A stretch of DNA of 64,000 nt from Pseudomonas azadiae (GTDB taxonomy: Bacteria; Pseudomonadota; Gammaproteobacteria; Pseudomonadales; Pseudomonadaceae): positions 558,001 to 622,000 of the forward strand of contig NZ_JAHSTY010000002.1 in NCBI RefSeq assembly GCF_019145355.1. The letters run 5' to 3'. This document shows positions 8,678 to 17,766 of this stretch, piece after piece. Numbering within the stretch: position 1 is the stretch's first letter; each line of letters starts with the position of its first letter. The notes under the pieces were generated by a model. That model worked only from the letters and a program-made list of their open reading frames with translations. It was not told where the DNA came from and did no database searches. Both the position numbers and the translations under genes were made by a program.

Positions 8678-9439
8678 ATGAGCATGACGTTTTCCGGCCA
8701 GGTTGCCCTGGTGACCGGCGCAGCCGCCGGTATTGGCCGCGCGACCGCGCTGGCGTTTGCCGCCGAAGGCCTGAAAGTAGTGGTCGCGGACCTGGATGCG
8801 GCGGGCGGCGAAGGCACCGTCGCCCTGATCCGGCAGGCCGGCGGCGAAGCCCTGTTTGTACGCTGTAACGTCACGCTGGAGGCCGATGTGCAGCAGTTGA
8901 TGGCTCAGACTGTCGCCGCCTATGGCCGCCTGGATTATGCCTTCAATAATGCCGGGATCGAGATCGAGAAAGGCAAGCTGGCCGACGGCAGCCTGGATGA
9001 GTTCGACGCGATCATGAGCGTCAACGTCAAGGGCGTGTGGTTGTGCATGAAGTACCAGCTGCCGCTGCTGCTGGCCCAGGGCGGCGGGGCGATCGTCAAC
9101 ACCGCCTCGGTCGCGGGGTTGGGCGCAGCGCCGAAAATGAGCATTTATGCAGCGTCCAAACATGCGGTGATCGGCCTGACCAAGTCGGCAGCCATCGAAT
9201 ACGCGAAGAAGAAAATCCGCGTCAATGCGGTGTGCCCGGCCGTGATCGATACCGATATGTTCCGGCGCGCCTATGAAGCCGACCCGCGCAAAGCCGATTT
9301 TGCCGCCGCCATGCACCCGGTGGGGCGTATCGGCAAGGTCGAGGAAATCGCCAGCGCGGTGCTGTACTTGTGCAGCGATGGCGCGGCATTTACCACAGGC
9401 CAGGCCTTGGCGGTGGACGGTGGCGCAACGGCGATCTAG
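8678..9439 (+). CDS. Short-chain dehydrogenase/reductase (SDR)
   Basis: A 253-residue classical SDR. The cofactor motif TGAAAGIG is at residues 13-20, NNAG at 90-93, and the catalytic Ser144, Tyr157 and Lys161 (YAASK) are in place. The acidic Asp38-Asp40 region after the second beta strand favours NAD over NADP. The end DGGATAI is typical. The ATG at 8678 follows AGGA at 8667-8670; a start at 8633 is less likely. Substrate class cannot be named: family members act on sugars, steroids, acyl groups or alcohols. Confidence 0.92.
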   Translation: MSMTFSGQVALVTGAAAGIGRATALAFAAEGLKVVVADLDAAGGEGTVALIRQAGGEALFVRCNVTLEADVQQLMAQTVAAYGRLDYAFNNAGIEIEKGKLADGSLDEFDAIMSVNVKGVWLCMKYQLPLLLAQGGGAIVNTASVAGLGAAPKMSIYAASKHAVIGLTKSAAIEYAKKKIRVNAVCPAVIDTDMFRRAYEADPRKADFAAAMHPVGRIGKVEEIASAVLYLCSDGAAFTTGQALAVDGGATAI

Positions 9440-9643
9440 GACCTCACGTCGCCCTCCATTCGAAAAGGTTTGGCAGGGCTGTGGGGCGTTTCCATAGCTG
9501 GCAGTGTGCTCTGTCAGAATGTGTATCACTAAGTAAATAATTCAATAAAATCAATACTTTAATAAAACTTAGCCACGGGTTGCCAAGGGCTTCTGTGCTT
9601 AACTGTTCAGGGTTGAATAACAAACAGTTGAAGTGAGTGGCGC

Positions 9644-11056
9644 ATGGATTTAGGGATCGATCGACAAGCCCTTGTACCGGTGGTGCAGCAAATCATCAGC
9701 GCAGTGGCGCAATGGATTCGCAACAGTGGAGCCAGCCCCGGCACACGCTTACCGTCCATTCGACAGCTGGCTCTCGATAACCTGCTGAGCCAGTCCAGCG
9801 TGATCGAGGCGTTCGAGCGGATGGTCGCCCAGGGCTTGCTGGTGTCGAAGCAGGGCTCGGGCTTCAGGGTGGCCGAGCCGCCGCCGTCGCAGGAAGGCCA
9901 TTGGTACGAAGGCGCGGAGCGGGAATGGGGAGCGTTCGTCGATAACCCGTTGGGTGAGCTGAAACTGGGCTGCGGTTGGTTGCCGGATGCCTGGCGCGAA
10001 AGCGATGACATCAGTTACGCGATTCGCGAAGTCACCCGTACCGACACTGCGGGCCTGTTCAACTACAGCACACCATTAGGCCTGCCGGCGCTGCGCGAGC
10101 AACTGCTCAAGCGCCTGAGCCAGGTCCACATCGCCACCAACCTTGACCGTATCCTCACCACGGCAGGCGCCAGCCATGCCCAAGACCTGCTGATACGCAC
10201 ATTACTGAAGCCCGGCGACTGCGTGGTGGTTGAAACGCCGGGGTATGGCAATCTCTACCGGCAACTGGCCTTCCACGGCGTGCGCCTGCTACAAGTGCCG
10301 CGCACCCGCGGTGGCCCGGACATTGCGACCTTGGAAGTCCTGTTGCAGCGCCATCGCCCCAAGTGCCTGTTCATCAACAGCCTGTATCACAACCCCACGG
10401 GCTCGAGCCTGTGCCGCACCGTGGCCGAACGTTTGCTGGCGCTGGCGCAGCGTGAAAACTTCCTGATCATTGAAGAGGATGTATTCGGCGACTTGCAACA
10501 CGCCAGTTGCACGCGGCTTTCGGCATTACCCCATGATGACCGGGTGATCTATGTCGCGAGTTTTTCCAAGACCCTGAGCTCTGCCCTGCGCGTGGGCTAT
10601 CTCAGTGCGAGCACGGCGATCATCGCGCAGTTGGCCAGCCTCAAGACCTTGACCGGGTTTGGCACCTCGCGGTTTGCCGAGGCGGTGGTGGCGACGCTGC
10701 TGGCTAACGGCACCTATCGCAAGTGGGTACAGCGCCTGCGTAAGCGACTGAATACGCAAATGGCGGCGACATTGCAGGTGCTGGAGGATGAAGAGTGGGA
10801 AGTGTTCGCCACACCCGCCGGCGGCATGTTCCTGTGGGCGCGCCCAGGGGCGGGAGACTGTTCGCGGCTGCAGGCGTGCGCCCGGCGGCTCGGCGTTTTG
10901 TTATCGCCGGGAGCGCTGTTCAGCCCGACGGGCGAACCCAGTGAGTGGCTGCGTATCAATGTGGCTTACGCCGGTGATCAACGGGCCTTGGCGCTGTTCC
11001 GTGCAATGGGCCCCGCCAGATCGACCTCGACCGTCCTGAAAACGACGAGAGCGTAG
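9644..11056 (+). CDS. MocR-type transcriptional regulator (GntR winged helix fused to aminotransferase fold)
   Basis: A 470-residue fusion. Residues about 10-80 form a GntR winged helix ([20 protein letters not shown]), and residues about 105-460 are a fold-type I aminotransferase domain. NPTG at 250-253 and the PLP-binding Lys309 in [14 protein letters not shown] are intact, so the protein should bind PLP or an aldimine as its effector. MocR proteins usually control an adjacent pathway or their own gene. An inverted repeat (AACTGTT at about 9601, AACAGTT at about 9624) lies just upstream in an AT-rich region and is a candidate operator. The regulated pathway is not obvious from the neighbours. 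Confidence 0.92.
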   Translation: MDLGIDRQALVPVVQQIISAVAQWIRNSGASPGTRLPSIRQLALDNLLSQSSVIEAFERMVAQGLLVSKQGSGFRVAEPPPSQEGHWYEGAEREWGAFVDNPLGELKLGCGWLPDAWRESDDISYAIREVTRTDTAGLFNYSTPLGLPALREQLLKRLSQVHIATNLDRILTTAGASHAQDLLIRTLLKPGDCVVVETPGYGNLYRQLAFHGVRLLQVPRTRGGPDIATLEVLLQRHRPKCLFINSLYHNPTGSSLCRTVAERLLALAQRENFLIIEEDVFGDLQHASCTRLSALPHDDRVIYVASFSKTLSSALRVGYLSASTAIIAQLASLKTLTGFGTSRFAEAVVATLLANGTYRKWVQRLRKRLNTQMAATLQVLEDEEWEVFATPAGGMFLWARPGAGDCSRLQACARRLGVLLSPGALFSPTGEPSEWLRINVAYAGDQRALALFRAMGPARSTSTVLKTTRA

Positions 11057-11169
11057 CTTTTTGCCATTATCGTGGCGCCAGCGGCTTGTGTTCGATGCCC
11101 TGTGGTTGCGAATCTCGCCTATGTAAACCGGGCTTGATGGCATTTGCCATTGCGAGAGGACACAAGGCA

Positions 11170-13137
11170 ATGATTTCGGCCGTGCAACGACAATTCGCCA
11201 ACCTCGGTATGGCAAAAAAACTGGGCCTGGGTTTTACCCTGGTGCTGCTGTTGACGGCTCTGGTCGCCGCCATCGGCGTGTGGTCCCTGCAAACCGTCGG
11301 GCAACGGTTTGAGGGCCTCAAGGCCATGTCATCGCTCAACAGTGGCCTGCTCAAGGTGCGCCTGATCGAGCAGGACTACGCCCTGCATGCCGACCCCGAA
11401 GCCGTCGATGCTCTGCATGAGAGTGTCGATGCCTTGGCTGCCCTCGCGGCCAGCCTCAAGGCCCAGTCGGCGGCCAACGTGCCGGTGATGACCGATGTTG
11501 AACTCGCCTTGGCCGCCTACCGCAAGGCGTTCGATGAGTTCGTCGAATTGACCCAGACCAAGGACCTGGCGCTGGAAATGGCCAGTTGGTCGGTGTCCAG
11601 CGTCGCGAATAACCTCGACGTCTTGCAGGCCGGGCTGGCCGATGACGGCGCCTACGGCCTGAAGGAAAGCCAGGGCAAGGAGGGCGCCGAATTTATCGAG
11701 CAGGCGGGGCAGATCGGCCAGGTCTCACGCCTGATGTTGCAAGCCATGAACGAAGCCCATGTCCGTCTGGACCAGAGCCGCAAGGTGAGCGACGAAGACG
11801 CCGCCCAGGGCAAGATCGAGCAGGCCGATCAAGCCCTGGCCCAAGTCGAGCAACTGAAAACCACGGTCAAGGACTCTGGCTACCAGACCGTGCTCAATGA
11901 AGTCTCCGGGCATATCGCCGCGTTCAGCGAAAAGCTGGGCGAGTACACCGACCTGCTGGCGCAGGAGAAGATTGTTTATAAACAACTGCATGAGCGTGCC
12001 GACCAGGTTGTCAGCCGGGTCAACCTGGCTTATGACGCCGAAGACCAGTCGATGCAGGCACAGTTGAAGAAAAGCGCGCTGCTGATCGTCGGTTCTTCGG
12101 CCCTGGCGCTGCTGGTGGGGTTGATTGCGGCATGGCTGATTACCCGATTGATTGTCGCGCCGCTGCGCAGTGTGATTGCCGTGGCCCGGCAGATCGCCGC
12201 GGGCGATTTGAGCGGACGCATGGACGTCAGCCGCCGCGATGAAATCGGCCAATTGATGCAGGCGATGCAGCAGATGGGCAATGGCTTGAGCCAAATGGTC
12301 AGCGGCCTGCAAGCGGGCATCGAACAATTGGCCAATTCGGCGCAGTCATTGTCCAGCGTCACCGAACAGACCAACGCCGAAGTCAGCAACCAGAAGGAAG
12401 AAACCGAACAGGTTGCCACGGCGATGAACCAGATGACCGCCACCGTACACGACGTGGCGCGCAACGCCGAAGAGGCCGCGCAAGCGGCGCAGACGGCGGA
12501 TGACAAAGTCGACAGCGGCCAGCAGGTGGTGCGCCAGAGTTTGCAGCGCATCGAATTGCTGGCCACCTCCAGCACCCAGGCCAGCGTCAGCATCGAGAGC
12601 CTGAGCGCAGAGATCCAGCACATCGGCACCGTGTTGAGCGTGATCAAAAGCGTGGCCGAACAGACCAACCTGCTGGCCCTCAACGCGGCCATCGAAGCCG
12701 CCCGTGCCGGCGAACAAGGCCGCGGCTTTGCGGTGGTGGCCGACGAAGTGCGCGCCTTGGCCAAGCGCACCCAGCAATCGACCGAAGAAATCGAGCGTCT
12801 GGTTGCTACCTTGCGCAGTGCGGCGCAGTCCTCGGTGCAGCAGATCCAGCAAAGCGGCGAGCTGGTGAAACTGGCGGTGAGCGACGCACTGGAAACCGAA
12901 AGTGCCCTGGGCAGTATCGCGGCGGCGGTGTCGTTGATCCAGCAGATGAACCAGCAGATTGCGGCGGCGGCCGAGGAGCAAAGCTCAGTGGCCGAGGAGA
13001 TCAACCGCAGCGTCACCAGTATCCGCGCCAGTGCCGATCAGTCGGCGCTGAGCATGCAAGGCAACGCCGCGTCGAGCATTCAACTGGCGCAGTTGGGGGC
13101 GGAACTCAAGGGCATGGTGGGGCACTTCCGGCTGTGA
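11170..13137 (+). CDS. Methyl-accepting chemotaxis protein with helical bimodular ligand domain
   Basis: A 655-residue chemoreceptor. A first transmembrane helix (about 17-38) is followed by about 255 all-helical periplasmic residues, a size and character that fit the HBM sensor domain known from P. putida McpS, which binds TCA intermediates. The second membrane helix (about 300-322), a HAMP domain ([24 protein letters not shown]) and the long signalling coiled coil follow. The conserved tip [20 protein letters not shown] is present. I start at the ATG at 11170, with GAGAGGA upstream; the open frame from 11086 adds unlikely residues. No C-terminal CheR-binding pentapeptide is seen. The ligand is unknown. 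Confidence 0.92.
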   Translation: MISAVQRQFANLGMAKKLGLGFTLVLLLTALVAAIGVWSLQTVGQRFEGLKAMSSLNSGLLKVRLIEQDYALHADPEAVDALHESVDALAALAASLKAQSAANVPVMTDVELALAAYRKAFDEFVELTQTKDLALEMASWSVSSVANNLDVLQAGLADDGAYGLKESQGKEGAEFIEQAGQIGQVSRLMLQAMNEAHVRLDQSRKVSDEDAAQGKIEQADQALAQVEQLKTTVKDSGYQTVLNEVSGHIAAFSEKLGEYTDLLAQEKIVYKQLHERADQVVSRVNLAYDAEDQSMQAQLKKSALLIVGSSALALLVGLIAAWLITRLIVAPLRSVIAVARQIAAGDLSGRMDVSRRDEIGQLMQAMQQMGNGLSQMVSGLQAGIEQLANSAQSLSSVTEQTNAEVSNQKEETEQVATAMNQMTATVHDVARNAEEAAQAAQTADDKVDSGQQVVRQSLQRIELLATSSTQASVSIESLSAEIQHIGTVLSVIKSVAEQTNLLALNAAIEAARAGEQGRGFAVVADEVRALAKRTQQSTEEIERLVATLRSAAQSSVQQIQQSGELVKLAVSDALETESALGSIAAAVSLIQQMNQQIAAAAEEQSSVAEEINRSVTSIRASADQSALSMQGNAASSIQLAQLGAELKGMVGHFRL

Positions 13138-13163
13138 TCGCCGCGCGTACGCAGCGATCACAG
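13132..13163 (+). terminator. Hairpin at the end of the chemoreceptor gene
   Basis: A stem formed by CTGTGATCGC and GCGATCACAG overlaps the stop codon. It has no run of T after it, so it may be a weak or Rho-assisted terminator. Confidence 0.4.
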
Positions 13164-13173
13164 GGGAGGGCGG

Positions 13174-13986
13174 TCAGGCGTGGTTGGCGAGGAAGGTCAG
13201 CAGCGCTTCGTTGACGAAGTCGGGGTTTTCCAGCGCGCTGATATGGCCCGCTTGCGGGACCTGGATCAGGCTGCACCCGATCAGGTCGGCCATTTCCCGG
13301 GATTCGGCCGGCGGGCGTGGTTTGTCCTGATCGCCGCACATCACCAGCGTGGTGTCGGCGTCCAGGCGCGGCAGTTGGTCCAGCACATCCTCTCGACTGA
13401 AGATCAGCCGCCCCAACGGCACCACGCTGTGTACCAGGCGATCCCGGGAAAAGTCCTGCAGGGCCTGGCGGAAATCCTGGTACAGCGCCGAGTCGCGATC
13501 GATATCCGGCCGGAAGAAGATCGGCGCGACCACATCCAGCAACGGCTCGGGAATGGCGCCGGCATCCTCGATCATCTTGAACAGCGAGAAATAGTACTGG
13601 CGCGTGGCCTCGGGCTCGGCACCCAGGTAAGTGTCCATCAGCACCAGGCTGTTGATCCGCTCGGGCGCCAACAACGCCAGACGCGCGCCCCACATGCCGC
13701 CCACCGACAGGCCAACCAGGTTGACCTTTGCGATGTCCAGATGGTCCAGCAGCACCAGGGCCTGGCGCGCGAGGTCATCAAGGGAGCGGGTTTGCGTGGG
13801 CAGCGGGCCTGATTCGCCATGCCCCCACAACTCGGGAACGATCACGCGGTACTGCTGCGACAGGGCTTCGATCTGCGGCGCCCACATGCCGCTGTCCCAC
13901 AGGTAGCTCGAGCCCAGGAGGACGACGGGGCCGGAACCCTGGTCGAGGTAGTGCAGCGGTTGTCCAGCAATGATGGCGACAGGCAT
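13174..13986 (-). CDS. Alpha/beta fold hydrolase
   Basis: A 270-residue alpha/beta hydrolase related to the enol-lactonase/AcoC type. The nucleophile elbow GLSVGG gives Ser94, WGHGESG marks the strand-4 loop, and a likely acid (GDQD) and His (AGHIS) occur near residues 222 and 248. No signal peptide is present, so it acts in the cytoplasm. It is a single gene converging on the chemoreceptor gene. Substrate unknown; a lactonase or esterase role is the family expectation. Confidence 0.88.
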   Translation of the reverse strand: MPVAIIAGQPLHYLDQGSGPVVLLGSSYLWDSGMWAPQIEALSQQYRVIVPELWGHGESGPLPTQTRSLDDLARQALVLLDHLDIAKVNLVGLSVGGMWGARLALLAPERINSLVLMDTYLGAEPEATRQYYFSLFKMIEDAGAIPEPLLDVVAPIFFRPDIDRDSALYQDFRQALQDFSRDRLVHSVVPLGRLIFSREDVLDQLPRLDADTTLVMCGDQDKPRPPAESREMADLIGCSLIQVPQAGHISALENPDFVNEALLTFLANHA

Positions 13987-14068
13987 AGCGGGCCTCTGAC
14001 TTCATGGAGTTAGGGGCACTTTTTTACGCTACTAGCGGGCGGGGGGATAGATCCAAACTGATAGCACT

Positions 14069-14215
14069 TGTAGTGAGCGGGCTTGCCCCGCGCTGGGGGG
14101 CGATGCCGCCCTGATCCAGTCACCGCGTTTTATCTGAAAGAATGCGGTGGCCCTGTTGGTGCGGCCTCACCCCCCAGCGCGGGCGGTGCGGCGATTCGAC
14201 AAGCCCGCTCACTCC
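14069..14215. repeat. REP palindrome pair (GTAGTGAGCGGGC family) with 16-nt insert
   Basis: A facing pair of the second REP family. The right unit is interrupted by 16 bases (14184-14199; reverse complement TCGAATCGCCGCACCG), nearly identical to the insert in the other family at 7327-7342. The right end abuts the stop codon of the next gene. Confidence 0.85.
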
Positions 14216-14216
14216 A

Positions 14217-14987
14217 TCAGTCGTAGATGACTTTCTTTTTCCATTCGGCGTCGGCGTTGACTTCCTTCATGCCTTCGTTCAATTCGTTTACCTCGTCGGC
14301 GGTCTGCTTGCTGTTGGCCAGCACCGTGGAGTTGGCGCGGGCCAGTTGGGCTTCCAGCTGCTGCAGCTGTGCGCTATAGAGCACGGGCTCCGGTTGTTTG
14401 CGCAGGTACTGCGCGCCGCGTTCGAACGCCAGGCGCGCCTGGCCCGGCTGACCTTGCTGCAGGGCATGCTGGCCAAGATTGTTGAAGAACTCGATATGCA
14501 GCAACACCAGGATATGGCGGATTTCCTTGATCCAGTGCTTGGCCTCGTTGGCCGGCAGGAAACCGTCCTGGGCGGCACGGGTGACTTGCCCATGCAGCGC
14601 TTCGAGCAGGAAGCGCACGTCCTTGGCCTTGGCTTCGGTCTGGATCGGGGCGGGCGGGTTGTTCACCGGCAGCGATTCGCCCTGGGACACCAGGGCGTTC
14701 AATTCGGTGATGCGGGCCTTGATCGCAGCGTTGTTCTTGTTGAGGTTCAACAGGCGCTGATTGACGTTGAGCTCCAGCCGGGTCAGCAACAGTTTGAGCC
14801 CGGGGGTCATCAACTGGCCAGGGAAGGTCTCGGTGATTTCACCGCAACGGCGCAGGCGATCGTTGAGCTCGATCTCGGTGCGCTTCTTTTCCAGCTTGTT
14901 GTTTTCCACCACGTGGTTCATATAGCCAATGGCGATCAGTATTGCGATCCCGGCTATTACCAGCAGGGTGATCATGAGTGGTGTCAC
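14217..14987 (-). CDS. Membrane-anchored coiled-coil protein of unknown function
   Basis: A 256-residue protein with one N-terminal transmembrane helix (about 4-23, LMITLLVIAGIAILIAIGYM) and a long, highly charged, largely helical remainder. Coiled-coil-like stretches lie at residues 27-50, 78-100 and 190-240. The sequence from about 130 to 190 (EAKHWIKEIRHIL, QGQPGQARLAFERGAQYL) resembles a tetratricopeptide-like helical pair. It should sit in the inner membrane with its bulk in the cytoplasm. I do not recognise the family well enough to give a function. The gene is isolated, followed by a REP element and preceded by a 360-base gap before the tRNA genes. Confidence 0.8.
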   Translation of the reverse strand: MTPLMITLLVIAGIAILIAIGYMNHVVENNKLEKKRTEIELNDRLRRCGEITETFPGQLMTPGLKLLLTRLELNVNQRLLNLNKNNAAIKARITELNALVSQGESLPVNNPPAPIQTEAKAKDVRFLLEALHGQVTRAAQDGFLPANEAKHWIKEIRHILVLLHIEFFNNLGQHALQQGQPGQARLAFERGAQYLRKQPEPVLYSAQLQQLEAQLARANSTVLANSKQTADEVNELNEGMKEVNADAEWKKKVIYD

Positions 14988-15255
14988 CGGTGCGACCTCT
15001 TTATAGGGTTTACAATGTGGAGTGTAGTGACTGGGCGACCCGGCGGATAGAACAGATCGACCAGTTGCCCAGGTAGTTTGCTTCTATAGAGTCGGATCTC
15101 GCGAATGGATGCACATTGCCATCATTTGCCGCAGCGAACTATAGCGTCTTGTCGGGTGCCGGAATATAGGCGTCAAGACCCGGGCGGGCGCAATCGCCCC
15201 GCAAGCCCGCAAAGCAGGGCGAAGTCATTGATTTAAATAAATTTATCCTTGGGGG
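14988..15255. other. Non-coding gap upstream of tRNA cluster
   Basis: No convincing ORF is seen. The left part carries the promoter region of the coiled-coil protein gene. The right part contains a GC-rich imperfect palindrome (about 15178-15215) and an AT-rich block just before the tRNA promoter. Confidence 0.6.
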
Positions 15256-15284
15256 TTGACGACCTTTCAATCCATCCATAGAAT
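15256..15284 (+). promoter_or_regulatory. Sigma-70 promoter of tRNA-Glu/Gly operon
   Basis: TTGACG at 15256-15261 and TAGAAT at 15279-15284 are separated by exactly 17 bases. A GCGCGC-rich discriminator follows, the hallmark of stringently controlled stable-RNA promoters. Confidence 0.85.
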
Positions 15285-15346
15285 GCGCGCCACTTACAGC
15301 GTAAAGCACACAGCGAAACGCGGTAGGGAGTGAATGTTGTACGTGT

Positions 15347-15422
15347 GTCCCCTTCGTCTAGTGGCCTAGGACACCGCCCTTTCACGGCGGTAACAGGGGT
15401 TCGAGTCCCCTAGGGGACGCCA
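15347..15422 (+). tRNA. tRNA-Glu (anticodon TTC)
   Basis: A 76-nt cloverleaf: acceptor GTCCCCT pairs with AGGGGAC, the encoded end is GCCA, the anticodon stem CCGCC/GGCGG encloses a loop with TTC, and the T arm contains GGTTCGAGTCC. First of four tRNA genes. Confidence 0.97.
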
Positions 15423-15426
15423 ATAT

Positions 15427-15502
<76 letters not shown>

Positions 15503-15606
15503 AGTTTAAGCAGTGTGGCTCTCGGGCGGCACTGAGTGAAACCAGGGCATAATCTTCGGATTTAATCCTTGGGCACTGGGATACACACCATGTGTTCCAG
15601 TAGCGT

Positions 15607-15682
15607 GTCCCCTTCGTCTAGTGGCCTAGGACACCGCCCTTTCACGGCGGTAACAGGGGTTCGAGTCCCCTAGGGGACGCCA
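15607..15682 (+). tRNA. tRNA-Glu (anticodon TTC), second copy
   Basis: Identical to the copy at 15347, 260 bases downstream. The 104-base spacer between the two tRNA pairs is unrelated to the tRNAs. Confidence 0.97.
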
Positions 15683-15685
15683 TTT

Positions 15686-15761
<76 letters not shown>

Positions 15762-15802
15762 AATATTAATCTACATACTTCCATTGGCGTCTGTAGGTCG
15801 TT

Positions 15803-15818
15803 GAAAAGAGGAGCTTCG
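15803..15818 (+). terminator. Left half of a terminator hairpin split by an IS
   Basis: GAAAAGAGGAGC at 15803-15814 followed by TTCG is the left arm and loop of a hairpin. Its partner GCTCCTTTTTTC lies at 17424-17435, beyond the insertion element. Joined, they form a 12 bp stem with one G-T pair, a TTCG loop and a T run, a classic terminator for the tRNA operon. Confidence 0.75.
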
Positions 15819-15862
15819 CAGACTGTGTGAAAACCTGGCAATCTGCGTCGCGGTTTAAGAGA

Positions 15863-15890
15863 ATGCCCCGTATCGAAAGATACGGGGCAT
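15863..15890 (+). terminator. Hairpin directly before the transposase start
   Basis: A perfect 12 bp stem (15863-15874 with 15879-15890) closed by a GAAA tetraloop and followed by TTTTGTT. The transposase ATG at 15898 lies eight bases beyond the stem, so the hairpin can stop read-through transcripts from the flank. Confidence 0.85.
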
Positions 15891-15897
15891 TTTTGTT

Positions 15898-17322
15898 ATG
15901 GCTTACATCCAGGGTCAAGCGCGCGATCAGACCAGCCTTTTTCCGGTTTCGCTGGAAGATTTAATCCCTGAGGATCACCTCGTTCGCGTGATTGATGCCT
16001 TCGTTGCCAAGCTCGATCTCATACGCTTGGGGTTCGACAAGGCGGTACCCAAAAGCACAGGCCGCCCCTCTTACGATCCGGCAGATCAGCTCAAGCTCTA
16101 TCTGTACGGCTATTTCCAGCGTATCCGCTCCTCTCGTCGTCTCGAAGCCGAGTGCCAGCGCAACATCGAAGTCATGTGGTTACTCAACCGCCTCAAACCC
16201 GATTTCAAGACCATTGCCGACTTTCGCAAGGACAACAAACAAGCGTTCAGTGCAACGTGTCGGGTCTTCGTTCAGTTCTGCCGTACGGTCGGTTTGATTA
16301 CTGGCGACCTGGTTGCCATTGATGGCAGTAAATTTCAGGCGGTAGCCTCTTCGCGGCGCCATCTGAACGTGAAACAGCTTAAGCGCCAGCAGGAAAAGCT
16401 GGATAAGCGCATCGTCCAATATCTGGCCGAACTGGATGAGGCCGATAAAGCCGAAGCGGGTGAAACCATTGACCGTAGCGCCATCAAGACAGCGCTGGAG
16501 CAACTTGAAGCCCGGCAACTGAACAACCTGACCTGCCAGGCGCTGATGAAGTCGATGGGGATCGAGCAGTTCAACACCGGCGAAAGCGATGCCCGAATGA
16601 TGCGCACGCCCAAAGGCCCGCGGGTGGCTTATAACGTACAAACCGCCGTGGACGCTGAACACTGCTTGATCCTGCATCACGACGTGACACAAGACGGCAA
16701 CGATACGCAGCAACTTGAGCCCATGGCCAAGGCTGCCAAAGAACAGTTGCAGCAGAGCGAACTGAGCGTGACCGCCGATGCGGGCTACTCCAATGGCAAG
16801 CAGTTCCAGGCGTGTGAAGAGGCGGGCATTACGGCGTATGTATCGCCCAACCGAGCAGTTAACCCCCGTAGCAAGGAGAAGGAACTCTTCGAGCGAGAAG
16901 ATTTTACTTACGATGCGCAGCAGGATCAGTACCGATGCCCTGCTGGCAAACTGCTGACGCTCAAACAGCTGAATAAAGGTGAGCGCATTTACCATGCGGC
17001 TATCAGCGACTGCAGCAACTGTCCACTGAAAGGGCAATGCACCGACGCTCAGCGCCGATACGTCTCACGCCACGCCCATGAAGAAGCCTTCGAGCGAATG
17101 GAGCAGCGCATGCAGGCAAATCCCGAAATGATGGTGAGCCGAAGGTCAATCGTTGAGCACCCCTTCGGCAACCTTAAGCAATGGCTGTTTGGAAACGGCC
17201 GCTTCCTGCTGCGACAGTGCGAGGGGGCAAGAGCGGAAATGGCCTTGGCAGTGAGCGCCTACAACCTCAAAAGAGCGATCAATGTGCTGGGTGTACGTCG
17301 AATGATGGAGTTGATGGGCTGA
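15898..17322 (+). CDS. IS1182-family transposase
   Basis: A 474-residue DDE transposase. The N-terminal part (YIQGQARDQTSLFP, then GRPSYDPADQLKLYLYGY at about 55-72) is the characteristic start of the family. Acidic residues are visible in AIDGSKFQAVAS (first Asp, about 144), TADAGYSNGKQ (second Asp, about 295) and the C-terminal IVEHPFGNLKQW (Glu, about 423). A cysteine-bearing segment (CPAGKLLTLK, then CSNCPLKGQC) matches the family's insertion domain. The start follows a strong hairpin and has no Shine-Dalgarno sequence, a common way of keeping transposase levels low. The frame is intact. Confidence 0.95.
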   Translation: MAYIQGQARDQTSLFPVSLEDLIPEDHLVRVIDAFVAKLDLIRLGFDKAVPKSTGRPSYDPADQLKLYLYGYFQRIRSSRRLEAECQRNIEVMWLLNRLKPDFKTIADFRKDNKQAFSATCRVFVQFCRTVGLITGDLVAIDGSKFQAVASSRRHLNVKQLKRQQEKLDKRIVQYLAELDEADKAEAGETIDRSAIKTALEQLEARQLNNLTCQALMKSMGIEQFNTGESDARMMRTPKGPRVAYNVQTAVDAEHCLILHHDVTQDGNDTQQLEPMAKAAKEQLQQSELSVTADAGYSNGKQFQACEEAGITAYVSPNRAVNPRSKEKELFEREDFTYDAQQDQYRCPAGKLLTLKQLNKGERIYHAAISDCSNCPLKGQCTDAQRRYVSRHAHEEAFERMEQRMQANPEMMVSRRSIVEHPFGNLKQWLFGNGRFLLRQCEGARAEMALAVSAYNLKRAINVLGVRRMMELMG

Positions 17323-17353
17323 AAAGCCTTTTTTCGCCTGTTACCTGCACAAA

Positions 17354-17386
17354 AGCAAACGCCCCGAACAAGTCGGGGCGTTTGCT
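17354..17386 (+). terminator. Terminator at the end of the transposase gene
   Basis: A perfect 14 bp stem (17354-17367 with 17373-17386) with an ACAAG loop lies inside the right end of the element, 31 bases after the stop codon. Confidence 0.85.
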
Positions 17387-17423
17387 TAGGCCGCCTTCAG
17401 CGTGTTTTCACACAGTCTGTTCG

Positions 17424-17435
17424 GCTCCTTTTTTC
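17424..17435 (+). terminator. Right half of the split tRNA terminator
   Basis: GCTCCTTTTTTC pairs with 15803-15814 across the insertion element. It provides the closing arm and the T tract. Confidence 0.75.
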
Positions 17436-17522
17436 ATTCCAGCCAAAGCCACGGACATCCACCGACAGCCAGCGTTTTTGAGGCCAATCGAGGACAAGGA
17501 ATGCGGGTGGTGCCGGTAATCG

Positions 17523-17693
17523 TGGCATCTGCGCTACTACTGGCTCCGCGCGCAAAAGCGCCTCTCCCTGGGCACCTATTCTGAGATCGGTCTGCGTGAA
17601 GCACGCACCTTGCGTGATGAAGCGCGGGCGCTCCTGGCTGACCGCAAATATAAGCGACACGCTGCGGCTGTGAACAACATCCTGGGCAAGTGA
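17523..17693 (+). pseudogene. Fossil of a tyrosine integrase N-terminal domain fused to a paralogue tail
   Basis: An open stretch of 56 codons without a start. WHLRYYWLRAQKRLSLGTYS and EIGLREARTLRDEARALLAD match the arm-binding N-terminal domain (DUF4102 type) of P4-like integrases, which typically sit just downstream of tRNA genes. A TAA interrupts the frame at 17517. The last residues, AAAVNNILGK, instead resemble the end of the intact protein encoded just downstream (TAALKNILGK). The piece is therefore a mosaic of two dead genes and is evidence of a past integrative element at this tRNA cluster. Confidence 0.65.
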
Positions 17694-17766
17694 GCAAGCA
17701 AGTAAGCTAGGCTGTTCGCACGACAGGCGGTCGGTATTCGACGGCCTGAAAACAAAGGCGCTATCA

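Larger units (their letters stand above)
15819..17419 (+). mobile_element. IS1182-family insertion sequence, complete
   Basis: A 1,601 bp element bounded by perfect 16 bp terminal inverted repeats, CAGACTGTGTGAAAAC at 15819-15834 and its complement at 17404-17419. It is flanked on both sides by TTCG, a 4 bp target duplication (15815-15818 and 17420-17423). It carries one transposase gene between two strong hairpins. All parts look intact, so the copy may be active and the insertion recent. Confidence 0.92.
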
